Of a stretch of 64,000 nt of DNA, positions 54,394-63,222 are shown one piece after another. The DNA comes from Roseibium sp. Sym1. Lineage in GTDB: Bacteria; Pseudomonadota; Alphaproteobacteria; Rhizobiales; Stappiaceae. Position 1 is the first letter of the stretch, and every line of letters starts with the position of its first letter. The stretch spans positions 62,001 to 126,000 of the forward strand of contig NZ_CP114788.1 of the NCBI RefSeq assembly GCF_027359675.1, given 5' to 3'. The translations under genes and the position numbers were made by a program. The notes under the pieces were generated by a model. That model was not told where the DNA came from. It was given only the letters and a program-made list of their open reading frames with translations, and did no database searches.

Positions 54394-54723
54394 TCAAACG
54401 CGTGAGTGAGGCGCGGCAATTATAATCGCAGCCCCGACGATACAGATGGTTGCACCTAAGAGATCCCAGCGGTCAGGATAGACGCCCTCGACCAGCCAGA
54501 GCCATATGAGTGAACTCGCAATGTAGATACCTCCATAGGCCGCATAGGCACGACCTGCGGCCGCGCTATTTACCAACGTGAGCAAATATGCAAATAGACT
54601 CAGCGCGGCGAGACCCGGAACGATCCACCAGATTGATTTGTCGAGCCGCAGCCAAGCCCAAAATGCAAAACATCCTGCTATTTCAAAAACGGCTGCGCCG
54701 ACATATGCCGTGAAAGTTTGCAT
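54394..54723 (-). CDS. YnfA-family (UPF0060) membrane protein
   Basis: A 109-residue four-helix protein of the YnfA family, SMR-like transporters. Family motifs are [34 protein letters not shown] and [19 protein letters not shown]. The start at 54723 is chosen because families begin just before the first helix; the open frame extends to 54789. It converges with the MFS gene (10-nt gap). A short degenerate piece of another ynfA lies at 57962-58030, on the far side of the IS66 element. Confidence 0.92.
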   Translation of the reverse strand: MQTFTAYVGAAVFEIAGCFAFWAWLRLDKSIWWIVPGLAALSLFAYLLTLVNSAAAGRAYAAYGGIYIASSLIWLWLVEGVYPDRWDLLGATICIVGAAIIIAAPHSRV

Positions 54724-54994
54724 TCTTGATAGCCCTCGTTTCGAAGAATGAAGATCGGACCCTGGCTCTTGATTAAGTGTCTTTGTCACACACTTGCATG
54801 ATTTTCAGCCTACTGGTGCGTGATGTTTGGTAAGGGGTGTGCCGCTCACACGTTGACCGAACTCGTATATAGTCGATTTTGTTCTTTGCAGCGTCGTGGA
54901 CGCGGCAGCCATGCGCCAGCATCGGAGATAAACGTTTTCCAGTGAAGATTTCTGCCCTCACACGCCGCTAAGTATTTCACCAAGGGAAAGGGCT

Positions 54995-55285
54995 ATGATC
55001 AAAGGCTTTGATATCCAGCGCCTCGCAGAGCGCGCGCCAGTTTTGATAGCAACCTCCATTCTTCTAGGAATGGTTCCTCAAGTTTTGAGAATGTCGGGCA
55101 TCAATGGATTTTATATCGGCCTGACAATTTTCCTTCTTAACCTAGCACTCTGCACTGTGGGGCTGGCGTCGGGGAAATTCCGTTTGTTTTGGCTGCTTTG
55201 GGCTGCTGCATCCATAGCGTCATTCATCCTTTTCGGTATGGCAACGCCTGTTGGAGTGGTCTTGACTTTACCCATTATCGTATAG
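54995..55285 (+). CDS. Hypothetical membrane protein (96 aa)
   Basis: A 96-residue protein with three hydrophobic helices (VLIATSILLGMVPQVL, FYIGLTIFLLNLALCTVGLA, LFWLLWAAASIASFILFG). I do not recognise a family. It stops at 55285, very near the beginning of the IS66 element, so its C terminus may have been trimmed by that insertion. An AT-rich 200-nt region without genes lies upstream. Confidence 0.6.
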   Translation: MIKGFDIQRLAERAPVLIATSILLGMVPQVLRMSGINGFYIGLTIFLLNLALCTVGLASGKFRLFWLLWAAASIASFILFGMATPVGVVLTLPIIV

Positions 55286-55335
55286 CCTTGGCTTTGATGC
55301 TCGGCCAATGGCGTGTCCGCAGCTTACCAACTCGA

Positions 55336-56901
55336 TCACGGGTAAGGAGTGCTATGTAGGGCTGGAAAATTCCATGGCAGGAGTTCGTCGATCCGGCTTT
55401 TCGGATGGCCGCCAGCAATAGCTTCGAGGGTCGCCTTGAGATAGGCGAAGGGCTCGACGTTGTTGATCTTCGCGGTCTCGATGAGGGATGCGATGCGGCC
55501 CCAGGTGCGGCCGCCCTCGTCATGGCCGGCGAACAATGCATTTTTCCTGTTCAGGGCAATTGGCCGGATCAAATTCTCGACACTGTTGCTATCGATCTCG
55601 ACACGGCCGTCGTGGAGGAAGGTCTGCAAACCGTCCCAGTGACGATGGATGTAGGCAAGCTTCTCGCCGAGGCGGGACTTGGCGGAGACCCGGCGGCGTT
55701 GCTCTTGCAGCCATTGTCCGAAGGCGGCGACCAGAGGCGCGGTGCGGGCCTGCCTTGCCGAGAGCCGCTGCCCGGGCGCCGTTCCGCGGATATCGGCCTC
55801 GACCCTGTAGAAGTCGGCGATCCGGCGCAAGCCTTCGGCGGCGATCTCGGAGCCGTCTCTATCGAACACCTCCTTCAGTTTCCGCCGTGCGTGCGCCCAG
55901 CAATGGGCCACGCGGATCGGATCGCCACCCTTGCGGGACGGGCGCGTCAGGCAGTTGTAGCCCTGGTAGCCGTCGAGTTGCAGGACCCCGTCGAAGCCAC
56001 GAAGGATTTTCTCCGCGTTTTCTCCGCGGCGGTCAGGCGCATAGAAGAAGACCACGCCGGGTGGATCGTCCCCGCCCCAGGCCCGGTCGTCTCGGGCCAA
56101 TGCCCAGAGGTATCCGGTTTTCGTCTTGCCGCGGCCCGGATCCAGCACCGGCGCCGTGGTCTCGTCCATGAACAGCTTGGTCGACACCTTCAGATGCTCT
56201 GCCAGCCGGTTGATCACCGGGGCGAGGTGGAACGCGGCGGTGCCGACCCAATCCGCCAGCGTGCTGCGATGGATATCGATGCCCGACCGGGCAAGGATCT
56301 GGCTTTGCCGGTGCAAGGGCAAATGGTCCGCGTACTTGGCAACCAGAACATGCGCAATGGCGCCTTCCGTCGGCAGACCGCCTTCGATGAGATGCGCCGG
56401 CGCCAGCATCTGAGTGACGCCGTCGGTACAGGCGCGGCAGGCGTATTTGGGGCGGACGGTGACGATCACGCGCAGCTGTGCGGGCACGATGTCGAGCCGC
56501 TCCGTGCGATCCTCGCCAATCTTGTGCATCACCCCGCAACCGCAGGGACACTCAAGACTGTCAGGCTCGATCAAACGCTCGATGCGGGGAAGGTCCTTCG
56601 GCAGGTAGCCCCTATTGCGACGGGCCGGACGGCGGGTTTTGCCTTTAGAGGAGAGCTGCGTGTCCTGGCTTTCCTCAACCTCGGCGATGGCTGTCTCGAG
56701 GTCTTCGAAAGCCAGCTGCCGTTCGTCTTCGCTGAGCTTCTCCGACCTTTTGCCGTGAACCGCGTGGTTCAACTCCGCGACCAGATGCTCCAGGCGCCTG
56801 TTGATCTCCTTGAGCGCATCCCTTTCGCGCAGGAGCGCGGCGACAGCATCACGCTGGTCGGCGGGGATCGCGGAAAGATCGATGGCGACAGTGGAAGGCA
56901 T
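55336..56901 (-). CDS. tnpC: IS66 TnpC transposase
   Basis: A 521-residue DDE transposase. The N-terminal leucine-zipper-like region (residues 18-50) is followed by a Zn-binding segment with CPCGCGVMHK, the catalytic core (first Asp in LFMDETTAPVLDPGRGKTK, second in LDGYQGYNCL, Glu in DSNSVENLIRPIAL) and the conserved IS66 C terminus (ERIASLIETAKINNVEPFAYLK-like). The length is typical (about 520). It appears intact. Confidence 0.94.
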   Translation of the reverse strand: MPSTVAIDLSAIPADQRDAVAALLRERDALKEINRRLEHLVAELNHAVHGKRSEKLSEDERQLAFEDLETAIAEVEESQDTQLSSKGKTRRPARRNRGYLPKDLPRIERLIEPDSLECPCGCGVMHKIGEDRTERLDIVPAQLRVIVTVRPKYACRACTDGVTQMLAPAHLIEGGLPTEGAIAHVLVAKYADHLPLHRQSQILARSGIDIHRSTLADWVGTAAFHLAPVINRLAEHLKVSTKLFMDETTAPVLDPGRGKTKTGYLWALARDDRAWGGDDPPGVVFFYAPDRRGENAEKILRGFDGVLQLDGYQGYNCLTRPSRKGGDPIRVAHCWAHARRKLKEVFDRDGSEIAAEGLRRIADFYRVEADIRGTAPGQRLSARQARTAPLVAAFGQWLQEQRRRVSAKSRLGEKLAYIHRHWDGLQTFLHDGRVEIDSNSVENLIRPIALNRKNALFAGHDEGGRTWGRIASLIETAKINNVEPFAYLKATLEAIAGGHPKSRIDELLPWNFPALHSTPYP

Positions 56902-56955
56902 GGGCCGAGAATAGCCCGGGACCGCTCCGGATGCCCGCCATTTCCGGCACCTGAT

Positions 56956-57309
56956 TCATTCAGCCGCAGCCGGAGACCGAGCCTCCAATGCCTTCACCTT
57001 GCGCCAGTCCAGACCCGAGAACAGCGCCTCGAACTGAGCATGGTTCAGCGACATGGTGCCATCCCTGATGACGGGCCAGGTGAAGGTCGTATCTTCCAGC
57101 CGCTTGTAGGCCATCACAAGACCGGACCCGTCCCAATAAAGCAATTTGAGCCGGTCGGCTCGCCTGGACCGGAACACAAAAACCGTGCCGGTGAACGGGT
57201 CCTTGCGCAACACGGTCTGGACCAGAGCGCTTAGACCATCATGTCCTTTTCTGAAATCGACCGGCTTTGTTGCCACCAGGATACGCACCCGGTTCGAGGG
57301 GAAAATCAT
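56956..57309 (-). CDS. tnpB: IS66 accessory protein TnpB
   Basis: A 117-residue TnpB (Orf2) of IS66: begins with VRILVATKPVDFRKGHDGLSALVQ and has the FVFRSRRADRLKLLYWDGSGLV core, both diagnostic. It is required for transposition together with TnpA and TnpC. The ATG overlaps the TnpA stop (ATGA). Confidence 0.93.
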   Translation of the reverse strand: MIFPSNRVRILVATKPVDFRKGHDGLSALVQTVLRKDPFTGTVFVFRSRRADRLKLLYWDGSGLVMAYKRLEDTTFTWPVIRDGTMSLNHAQFEALFSGLDWRKVKALEARSPAAAE

Positions 57310-57689
57310 GATCCACGCTCAAGGGCGCGCACAATTCCGGCAATCCTGTCCGGGCTCGCGGAAGCATCCAAGCGGATTGTGGTTCCGCCGTGAATGATCT
57401 CCACCGCCGCCAGCGGCTTCGCATCCTCTTCAACGGACGTCGGGGTCGGCTCCAGAACGGCCGGTACAAACTTGGCTCCCGGAAGATCCGGCACCACAAG
57501 TTTGCCCTCCCGCGCCAAACGTCGCCACGACGAAAGATGGTTGGGCTTCATGCCCACACGCCGGGCGACCTCGTTCACGGTCACACCGGGCACATAGGTC
57601 TCCGCGACAAGCTGACCCTTCACTTCATCCGGCCAGTGCCGCTTCCCTGCGGGGCCGACCAAAATCTCATATCCGCAAATGGACTCCAT
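57306..57689 (-). CDS. tnpA: IS66 accessory protein TnpA
   Basis: An approximately 127-residue TnpA (Orf1) with a helix-turn-helix: YEILVGPAGKRHWPDEVKGQ, TVNEVARRVGMKPNHLSSWRRLAREGKL. The start at 57689 matches the usual family start; the frame remains open to a GTG at 57761, and a GGAGGAAGGG stretch lies 25-35 nt upstream, so the exact N terminus is uncertain. It is coupled to tnpB. Confidence 0.85.
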   Translation of the reverse strand: MESICGYEILVGPAGKRHWPDEVKGQLVAETYVPGVTVNEVARRVGMKPNHLSSWRRLAREGKLVVPDLPGAKFVPAVLEPTPTSVEEDAKPLAAVEIIHGGTTIRLDASASPDRIAGIVRALERGS

Positions 57690-57961
57690 ATGGAGCGATC
57701 TATGGACTCCCAACCCTTCCTCCATTCCCAAATCAACAATGGGTATGGATTCCAGCATCACGACGGAAGCGAATAGGTGGGGTCCAGCCGCCGCTTACGA
57801 TGTTTGTGAAATTGCGGAAACCGTTTCCCTAACAATTAAGCTTGCCCATCCGCTGTTAGCAATCAGTCTTGCTGGTCTCAATAAAGAGGTCAGTTCTGGC
57901 GGGGGCGGGCGAATTCACATCCCCAAGCAGCTTGGCTTCGCATTTGGTCGCTGGAAAAGTT

Positions 57962-58030
57962 CGAATCGATCATTGGGATGTGACTGGAGCTGCGATCTGC
58001 CTCGCGGGTCCCTCGATCATAATCAGGGCC
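57962..58030 (+). pseudogene. Short remnant of a ynfA-type gene
   Basis: In one plus-strand frame this stretch reads RIDHWDVTGAAICLAG followed by PSIIIRAL, which matches the C-terminal helix of YnfA proteins (PDRWD...GAAICL.G). No other part of the gene is present. The 57799-58076 interval otherwise contains no recognisable gene. Confidence 0.55.
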
Positions 58031-58076
58031 CTTGTCAGTCGGATAGTTGTTCCGACAGTGTGCAGAAAAGTTGCAA

Positions 58077-58736
58077 TCAATTTGCTTCGACCGGCAGACC
58101 CGCCGCCCGCCACTCGGGCAAACCATCCTCCAGACGCCGTATATTGAAGCCACGGGCGCGCAATGCCGCCACTGCTTCAAAAGAGAGTACGCACCATGGA
58201 CCGCGGCAATACGCAACGATCTCGGTATCCGGATCGAGTTCAGCGAGCCGCGCTTCCAGCTCGTTCAAGGGAATATTGACGGCTCCCGGCACGTGGGAGG
58301 TTGCGAATTCGTCCGGTGGACGGACATCGAGCACTGTAACCCGACCGTCTCGCGTTTTGGCCAGAAGTTCCTCGCGCGTGACCGCTTCCATGCTGTCGCG
58401 ATCGTCGAAATAACTCCGCCGGATCTTTTCGACTTCGGCGAGATTGCGCTCCGCGACGCCGGAAAGAGCTGCCATCAGGTCGAGCACACCGTCATCCGCA
58501 AGCCGATAGAGCACATACTTGCCGTCCCGTCTTGAGGCGACCAGTCCGGCTCGCCTCAATTGCTGCAAATGCTGCGACGTGTTGGCGATGGTGAGCCTAA
58601 CACGCTCGGCCAGCGCGTCCACGCTGCGTTCGCCTTGCCCAAGATGTTCGAGAACCTCGAGGCGGTGCGGACTCCCGAGGGCGCGGGCGACTGCGGCGAA
58701 TTCTGAATAGAGCGCTTGTTTAGGGCCGATTGACAT
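58077..58736 (-). CDS. ArsR-family regulator fused to a rhodanese domain
   Basis: A 219-residue fusion. The N-terminal winged helix (residues 10-100; FAAVARALGSPHRLEVLEHL, IANTSQHLQQLRRAGLVASRRDGKYVLYRL) is ArsR-type. The C-terminal rhodanese domain (about 115-215) keeps the active-site loop AYCRGPWCVLSF, with Cys as sulfur acceptor. Such fusions are thought to sense persulfide or thiosulfate sulfur. It diverges from the hydroxylase gene; a perfect dyad in the intergenic region is the likely operator, so it probably represses both itself and the opposite operon. Confidence 0.92.
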   Translation of the reverse strand: MSIGPKQALYSEFAAVARALGSPHRLEVLEHLGQGERSVDALAERVRLTIANTSQHLQQLRRAGLVASRRDGKYVLYRLADDGVLDLMAALSGVAERNLAEVEKIRRSYFDDRDSMEAVTREELLAKTRDGRVTVLDVRPPDEFATSHVPGAVNIPLNELEARLAELDPDTEIVAYCRGPWCVLSFEAVAALRARGFNIRRLEDGLPEWRAAGLPVEAN

Positions 58737-58758
58737 TGTCCGGTTACCGACATTATAT

Positions 58759-58780
58759 CATTCAAGTGATTAGTTGAATG
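58759..58780. promoter_or_regulatory. Predicted ArsR-type operator
   Basis: CATTCAA (58759-58765) and TTGAATG (58774-58780) form a perfect inverted repeat with 8 bases between, 22 nt upstream of the regulator start and 55 nt before the divergent gene. AT-rich dyads like this are typical of ArsR/BigR-type operators. Confidence 0.68.
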
Positions 58781-58835
58781 TAATCTGTGCAAGAGGTCAT
58801 GGCAAGGCTTCTTGACGACCGACGAACGGCTCCCA

Positions 58836-59684
58836 ATGACCGACTTACTGCTGGCGAACGAACCGCTGATCCGCCTGAGATTCTTTCTCGGCATCCTTTT
58901 GGCGATGGCGCTCTGGGAGGTGGCGGCGCCGCGCAGACGCAGGGAGATTCCGCGTTTGCTGCGCTGGAGCAACAATCTCGGCATCGTCATCGTAGACACG
59001 CTGTTGGTGCGTCTCACGTTTCCCATAGTGGCGGTCGCACTCGCCGTCATCGCCGAAGAGCGTGGCTGGGGGCTGTTCAATGCCTTCGAAACGCATGCCT
59101 GGGTCGCCTTCATCGTATCGATGCTGGCGCTCGACCTTGCGATCTATCTCCAGCACGTGATGTTCCATGCCGTTCCGGCTCTCTGGCGGTTGCACCGCAT
59201 GCATCATGCGGATCTGGAATTCGACGTGACCACCGGTCTGCGCTTTCACCCGGTAGAAATCCTGCTGTCGATGGCCATCAAGCTCGCCGTCGTCGTGGCC
59301 CTTGGCCCGCCTGCGGTTGCTGTGCTTGTCTTCGAAGTGCTTTTGAATGCCACCGCGATGTTCAACCATTCAAATGTCCGAATTCCGGCCGGGATCGACC
59401 GTATCCTGCGGCTTGTCGTGGTGACGCCGGACATGCACCGGGTTCATCACTCGATCCATCCGAGCGAGACGAACAGCAATTTCGGCTTCAACCTGCCCTG
59501 GTGGGATCGTCTGCTCGGGACCTATCGGCCGCAGCCCCGTGAAGGTCACGAGGCCATGACCATCGGCATCGAACAATTCCGAACCCGGCGAGACCTGTGG
59601 CTCGACCGGATGCTGATCCAGCCACTGATCGGCCGCGCCAGCAATTATCCAATCAACCGCGAGCGAAACGGAGACAAGCAGTGA
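58836..59684 (+). CDS. Sterol desaturase / fatty-acid hydroxylase superfamily protein
   Basis: A 282-residue membrane di-iron enzyme with four or five helices and the histidine clusters HVMFH, HRMHH, HPVE...FNHSN and HRVHHSIHP, matching the family's HX3-4H, HX2HH pattern. The substrate is unknown. The ATG at 58836 starts shortly before the first helix; a TTG at 58812 is an alternative. It is the first gene of the operon opposite the ArsR-rhodanese regulator, and its stop overlaps the GTG of the next gene. Confidence 0.88.
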   Translation: MTDLLLANEPLIRLRFFLGILLAMALWEVAAPRRRREIPRLLRWSNNLGIVIVDTLLVRLTFPIVAVALAVIAEERGWGLFNAFETHAWVAFIVSMLALDLAIYLQHVMFHAVPALWRLHRMHHADLEFDVTTGLRFHPVEILLSMAIKLAVVVALGPPAVAVLVFEVLLNATAMFNHSNVRIPAGIDRILRLVVVTPDMHRVHHSIHPSETNSNFGFNLPWWDRLLGTYRPQPREGHEAMTIGIEQFRTRRDLWLDRMLIQPLIGRASNYPINRERNGDKQ

Positions 59685-60686
59685 ACGCCCGTCGTCTGCT
59701 TCCACGCGTCCTCCTGCTCCTGGGTATTCTCACAGCAACCTTTTGGGCAGCCTTGCTGCGCGACCGGTTGAACCTGGAAGCACTCGACGCCTGGCTTTCC
59801 GGGCTCGGGTTCTGGACGCCTCTTGCCTTTCTCGGTCTTTATGCCGTTGGAACGGTCGCCTTCGTGCCGGGGACCCTGTTCGCATTGGCGGGGGGGGGCG
59901 CTGTTCGGACCTGTCTGGGGCACGGTGCTCAATCTTTTGGGCGCGACTATTGGTGCAAGCCTTGCCTTTCTCATCGCCCGCTATGTCGCCAGCGATTGGG
60001 TGACGGCCAGGACCGGCGGGCGAATGAAGCGGCTGACAGAGGGAGTGGAAGCCGAGGGCTGGCGGTTCGTCGCCTTCGTGCGCCTCGTGCCGCTGTTCCC
60101 CTTCAACCTCACCAACTACGCCCTTGGTCTCACACGCATCCGGTTCCTGGCCTATGTTGTGACGTCCCTTGTCTGCATGGCGCCGGGTGCCATCGCATAT
60201 ACCTGGTTCGGGCACGCTGGACGTAAGGCCCTTTCCGGCGACGTTTCGGCGATACGCTACGGCCTGATGGCCCTCGGTCTGCTCGCGGCCATCGTCTTCC
60301 TGCCTCGTCTGGTTCGCCGCTTGCGTGGCTGCGCGGCAGTCAGCTGGGTGGAGACGGACGCGGTGACCGATCGCCCTAGAGAAAGCGGGGTCACCGTTAT
60401 CGACGTGCGCTCGCCCGATGAGTTCACCGGTCCGCTCGGCCACATCGAAACCGCTCTGAACATTCCGTTTGGCGATTTGCCCGATCGTTTGAGCGAGTTA
60501 AGGGAACTCCGGGGTCGATCTGTCGTTCTTGTCTGCAAGAGTGACAAGCGCTCCTCGACCGCAGCGGCCAAGCTCGGTGACGCCGGATTCCGCGATGTCA
60601 GCGTTCTGCGCGGTGGTATGGAGAAATGGAACCGGGACGGCAGAGCGGTCTGCAACGGCGATGCCAGCAGAACAGACCCGATTTGA
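59681..60686 (+). pseudogene. VTT (TVP38-like) membrane protein fused to rhodanese, frameshifted at a G9 run
   Basis: Two frames together encode a fusion of a VTT-domain membrane protein and a C-terminal rhodanese. The first frame begins at a GTG (59681, GGAG upstream) and reads through LFALAGG; the second frame then continues with ALFGPVWGTVLNLLG, VRLVPLFPFNLTNYALG and the rhodanese (VTVIDVRSPDEF, LVCKSDKRSSTAAAKL; Cys in the active loop). They join at a run of nine G (59890-59898). With eight G the frame would be continuous. It may be a mutation, a phase-variable tract or a sequencing error. It is coupled to the hydroxylase gene by GTGA. Confidence 0.82.
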
Positions 60687-60718
60687 AGTAATTCAAGATC
60701 TCCTGCACACTTTAGTCC

Positions 60719-60823
60719 CTATTTGCGAAGATATTTCACCAGCGCGGCGATTGCGAGAACCAGCAGTACCAGGATGAGGATCATCCAGATCCCACCGAAG
60801 CCCATGCCATAGCCTTCCATCAT
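60719..60823 (-). CDS. Small membrane protein (34 aa) upstream of the assay-facing ATPase cluster
   Basis: A 34-codon frame starting MMEGYGMGFGGIWMILIL and ending ALVKYLRK, one hydrophobic helix. AAAGGA lies 6-7 nt before the ATG. Small Met/Gly-rich single-helix proteins of this kind, sometimes ending in a SHOCT motif, commonly sit beside heavy-metal ATPase genes; here it lies 35 nt downstream of the second ATPase on the same strand. It is shorter than most and could be a truncated member. Confidence 0.55.
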   Translation of the reverse strand: MMEGYGMGFGGIWMILILVLLVLAIAALVKYLRK

Positions 60824-60858
60824 GCCGTGTCCTTTCGTTTCAGACGTAGATTGCCCTG

Positions 60859-63222
60859 TCAGATTTTGGCGCCGCGTAACCGCAGCGAATTCAGCACCAC
60901 AGAGATCGATGAGGCACTCATTGCAAATGCCGCGAACATCGGACTGATCAGGATACCGAAGACCGGGTACAAGACACCCGCCGCAACAGGCACACCGGCG
61001 GCGTTGTAGATGAGCGCGAAGAACAGGTTCTGGCGTATGTTGCCCATTGTCGCGCGCGCCAATCGACGGGCGCGGACAATCCCGTCGAGATTGCCCTTTA
61101 CCAGCGTGATCCCCGCACTCTCGATCGCCACATCGGCACCAGTGCCCATCGCGATCCCGACATCCGCCTGGGCGAGCGCAGGAGCATCGTTGACGCCATC
61201 GCCGGCCATCGCGACCTTCTCTCCCTGACCTTGCAGTTCCTTGATGATCGAGGCCTTGTCCTCGGGCAGCACGTCCGCACGGATCTCATCTATTCCCAGC
61301 CGAGCCGCAACCGCTCTCGCGGTCCGTTCGTTGTCGCCGGTCGCCATGATGATGCGGAACCCCAGTTCGTGAAGCGCCTTGAGAGCTGCCGGCGTCGTTT
61401 CCTTCACAGGGTCGGCTACGCTGACCAGGCCGGCGATCTTGCCTTCGACAACCACGAACATGACCGTTTCTCCCGCGTCACGCCGTTCGTTTGCTCGGTT
61501 GGTCAGATCATCGGCCTGAAGCCCGAGATCCTGGACAAGCTTGATGTTCCCGAGCGCAACGGGTCTGCCGTCGACGGTGCCCTTGACACCCTTGCCGGTC
61601 ACCGCCTCGAATTCCCCGGCTGAGCCCAGTTTGACACCGCGTTCCTCCGCACCGTCGACAATGGCCTCGGCCAGCGGGTGCTCGGATCCTTTTTCCAGAG
61701 TGGCCGCAAGTCGCAGCACTTCGCTTTCGTCGTGACCGGGCTCTGCAAACACGCCAATGAGGCGTGGCTTGCCCTCGGTCAAGGTACCGGTCTTGTCGAC
61801 GATGAGCGTCCCTACTTTTTCAAAACGCTCCAGAGCTTCGGCGTTCTTAATCAGAACGCCTGCCTGCGCGCCGCGCCCGGTGGCGGTCATGATCGACATC
61901 GGCGTTGCAAGCCCAAGCGCACAGGGACACGCTATGATCAGGACCGCGACCGCGGCGATGAGGGCATAGGAGAGCGCCGGTGACGGCCCCCAGACGGCCC
62001 AGCCGACGAAGGCCAACAGGGCAACGCCGATTACCGCCGGCACAAAAAAACCGGCAATCTTGTCGGCGTATTTCTGTATCGGGGCGCGTGAACGTTGTGC
62101 ATTGGCAACCATTTCGACGATCTGGCTCAGCATCGTGTCCGCACCGACCCTTCGTGCTTCAATCACCAGGGATCCTGTCCCGTTGATCGTTGCTCCGGTT
62201 ACGGACTCGCCTGCGACTTTTTCGACTGGAACCGGTTCGCCGGTGATCATGCTTTCGTCAACCGACGACCGGCCGTCGAGGACCACTCCGTCGACCGGCA
62301 CCTTGTCGCCGGGCCTGACCCTGAGCCGGTCGCCGACCTGAACATCGTCGAGCGGGATTTCTTCCTCGGTGCCGTCCTCCCGAACGATCCGGGCCGTCTT
62401 GGCAGCGAGATCCAGGAGGGCACGGATTGCCTTGCCGGTCCCCTCACGCGCGCGCAACTCCATCACCTGGCCCAGAAGCACAAGGGTGACGATCACCGCT
62501 GCCGCTTCGAAATAGACGCCGACATGCCCATCCGGATCGCGAAATCCTGCCGGGAAAATGTCCGGGGCGAGCACGGCGACGACACTGAATGTCCAGGCCG
62601 ACATCACGCCCATTCCGATCAGCGAGAACATGTTGAGGTTCATGCTTCGAAACGAGTTCCAGCCCCTTGTCAGAAATGGCCAGCCGCACCAAAGGACTAC
62701 GGGAGTACCAAGGACCAGTTCAATCCAGAGCGTCGCGCGTTCACCAAATATCCCGCGTACGCCGGACAGGCCGAGATAGGGACCCATCGTCAAGACAAGC
62801 AAAGGGACGGTCAGTGCTGTTCCAACCCAGAACCGGTGGGTGAAATCGACAAGTTCCGGATTCGGCCCTTCAGCAGCCATCGCTGCGTTTTCGAGTTCAA
62901 GTCCCATGCCGCAAATGGGACAGGACCCCGGTTCGATCCGACGCACCTGTGCATGCATGGGACATGTGTAGACCGGTCCATCGTATCCGGAAGGAACCGT
63001 ATCGTAGCTTTTGTCCGCCGCAGCTGCGTGATCTTGATGAGCATGAGCATGTTGACCGTGGCCGTGGCCGGAATGGGCGTGGACTTCATTCTCCGGGACA
63101 AGGTGCATTCCGCACTTAGGGCAATTGCCCGGTTTGTCTTGCTTGACTTCCGGATGCATTGGACATGTGTATTCAACGCCGTTTGCAGACGTTTCTTTAT
63201 GGGAGCCTTCTGCTTCGTTCAT
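60859..63222 (-). CDS. Heavy-metal (Cu/Ag-type) P1B ATPase, copy 2
   Basis: A 787-residue paralogue of the ATPase at 32302-34689 and very similar to it along the whole length. It has two N-terminal heavy-metal-binding modules (TCPMHPE at 19-25, TCPMHAQ at 86-92) around a His-rich linker ([16 protein letters not shown]), then CPC ([12 protein letters not shown]), [15 protein letters not shown] and [10 protein letters not shown]. The second module has lost the usual Pro-Glu (HAQ instead of HPE). The start at 63222 is chosen because it overlaps the PRPP-synthase stop (ATGA); an ATG at 63240 would overlap more. Confidence 0.93.
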   Translation of the reverse strand: MNEAEGSHKETSANGVEYTCPMHPEVKQDKPGNCPKCGMHLVPENEVHAHSGHGHGQHAHAHQDHAAAADKSYDTVPSGYDGPVYTCPMHAQVRRIEPGSCPICGMGLELENAAMAAEGPNPELVDFTHRFWVGTALTVPLLVLTMGPYLGLSGVRGIFGERATLWIELVLGTPVVLWCGWPFLTRGWNSFRSMNLNMFSLIGMGVMSAWTFSVVAVLAPDIFPAGFRDPDGHVGVYFEAAAVIVTLVLLGQVMELRAREGTGKAIRALLDLAAKTARIVREDGTEEEIPLDDVQVGDRLRVRPGDKVPVDGVVLDGRSSVDESMITGEPVPVEKVAGESVTGATINGTGSLVIEARRVGADTMLSQIVEMVANAQRSRAPIQKYADKIAGFFVPAVIGVALLAFVGWAVWGPSPALSYALIAAVAVLIIACPCALGLATPMSIMTATGRGAQAGVLIKNAEALERFEKVGTLIVDKTGTLTEGKPRLIGVFAEPGHDESEVLRLAATLEKGSEHPLAEAIVDGAEERGVKLGSAGEFEAVTGKGVKGTVDGRPVALGNIKLVQDLGLQADDLTNRANERRDAGETVMFVVVEGKIAGLVSVADPVKETTPAALKALHELGFRIIMATGDNERTARAVAARLGIDEIRADVLPEDKASIIKELQGQGEKVAMAGDGVNDAPALAQADVGIAMGTGADVAIESAGITLVKGNLDGIVRARRLARATMGNIRQNLFFALIYNAAGVPVAAGVLYPVFGILISPMFAAFAMSASSISVVLNSLRLRGAKI

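Larger units (their letters stand above)
55336..57798 (-). mobile_element. IS66-family element
   Basis: The three IS66 genes tnpA-tnpB-tnpC lie in order on the minus strand. The 5' end (right side here) has a typical IS66 terminal sequence, on the minus strand GTAAGCGGCGGCTGGACC, beginning at 57798. The other end is not resolved: it lies left of tnpC (before 55336), perhaps near 55280, where GTATAGCCTTGGCT partly resembles the right end. No 8-bp target duplication was recognised. Confidence 0.75.

Noticed and set aside
55280..55335. Candidate left terminus of the IS66 element at GTATAGCC.
   Set aside because: Only partly similar to the right end and no 8-bp duplication with the right flank; the boundary is left unresolved.
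55405..57234. A 609-codon plus-strand frame opposite the IS66 genes.
   Set aside because: It is antisense to three intact IS66 proteins with full motifs; open frames opposite IS66 genes are common in GC-rich DNA.
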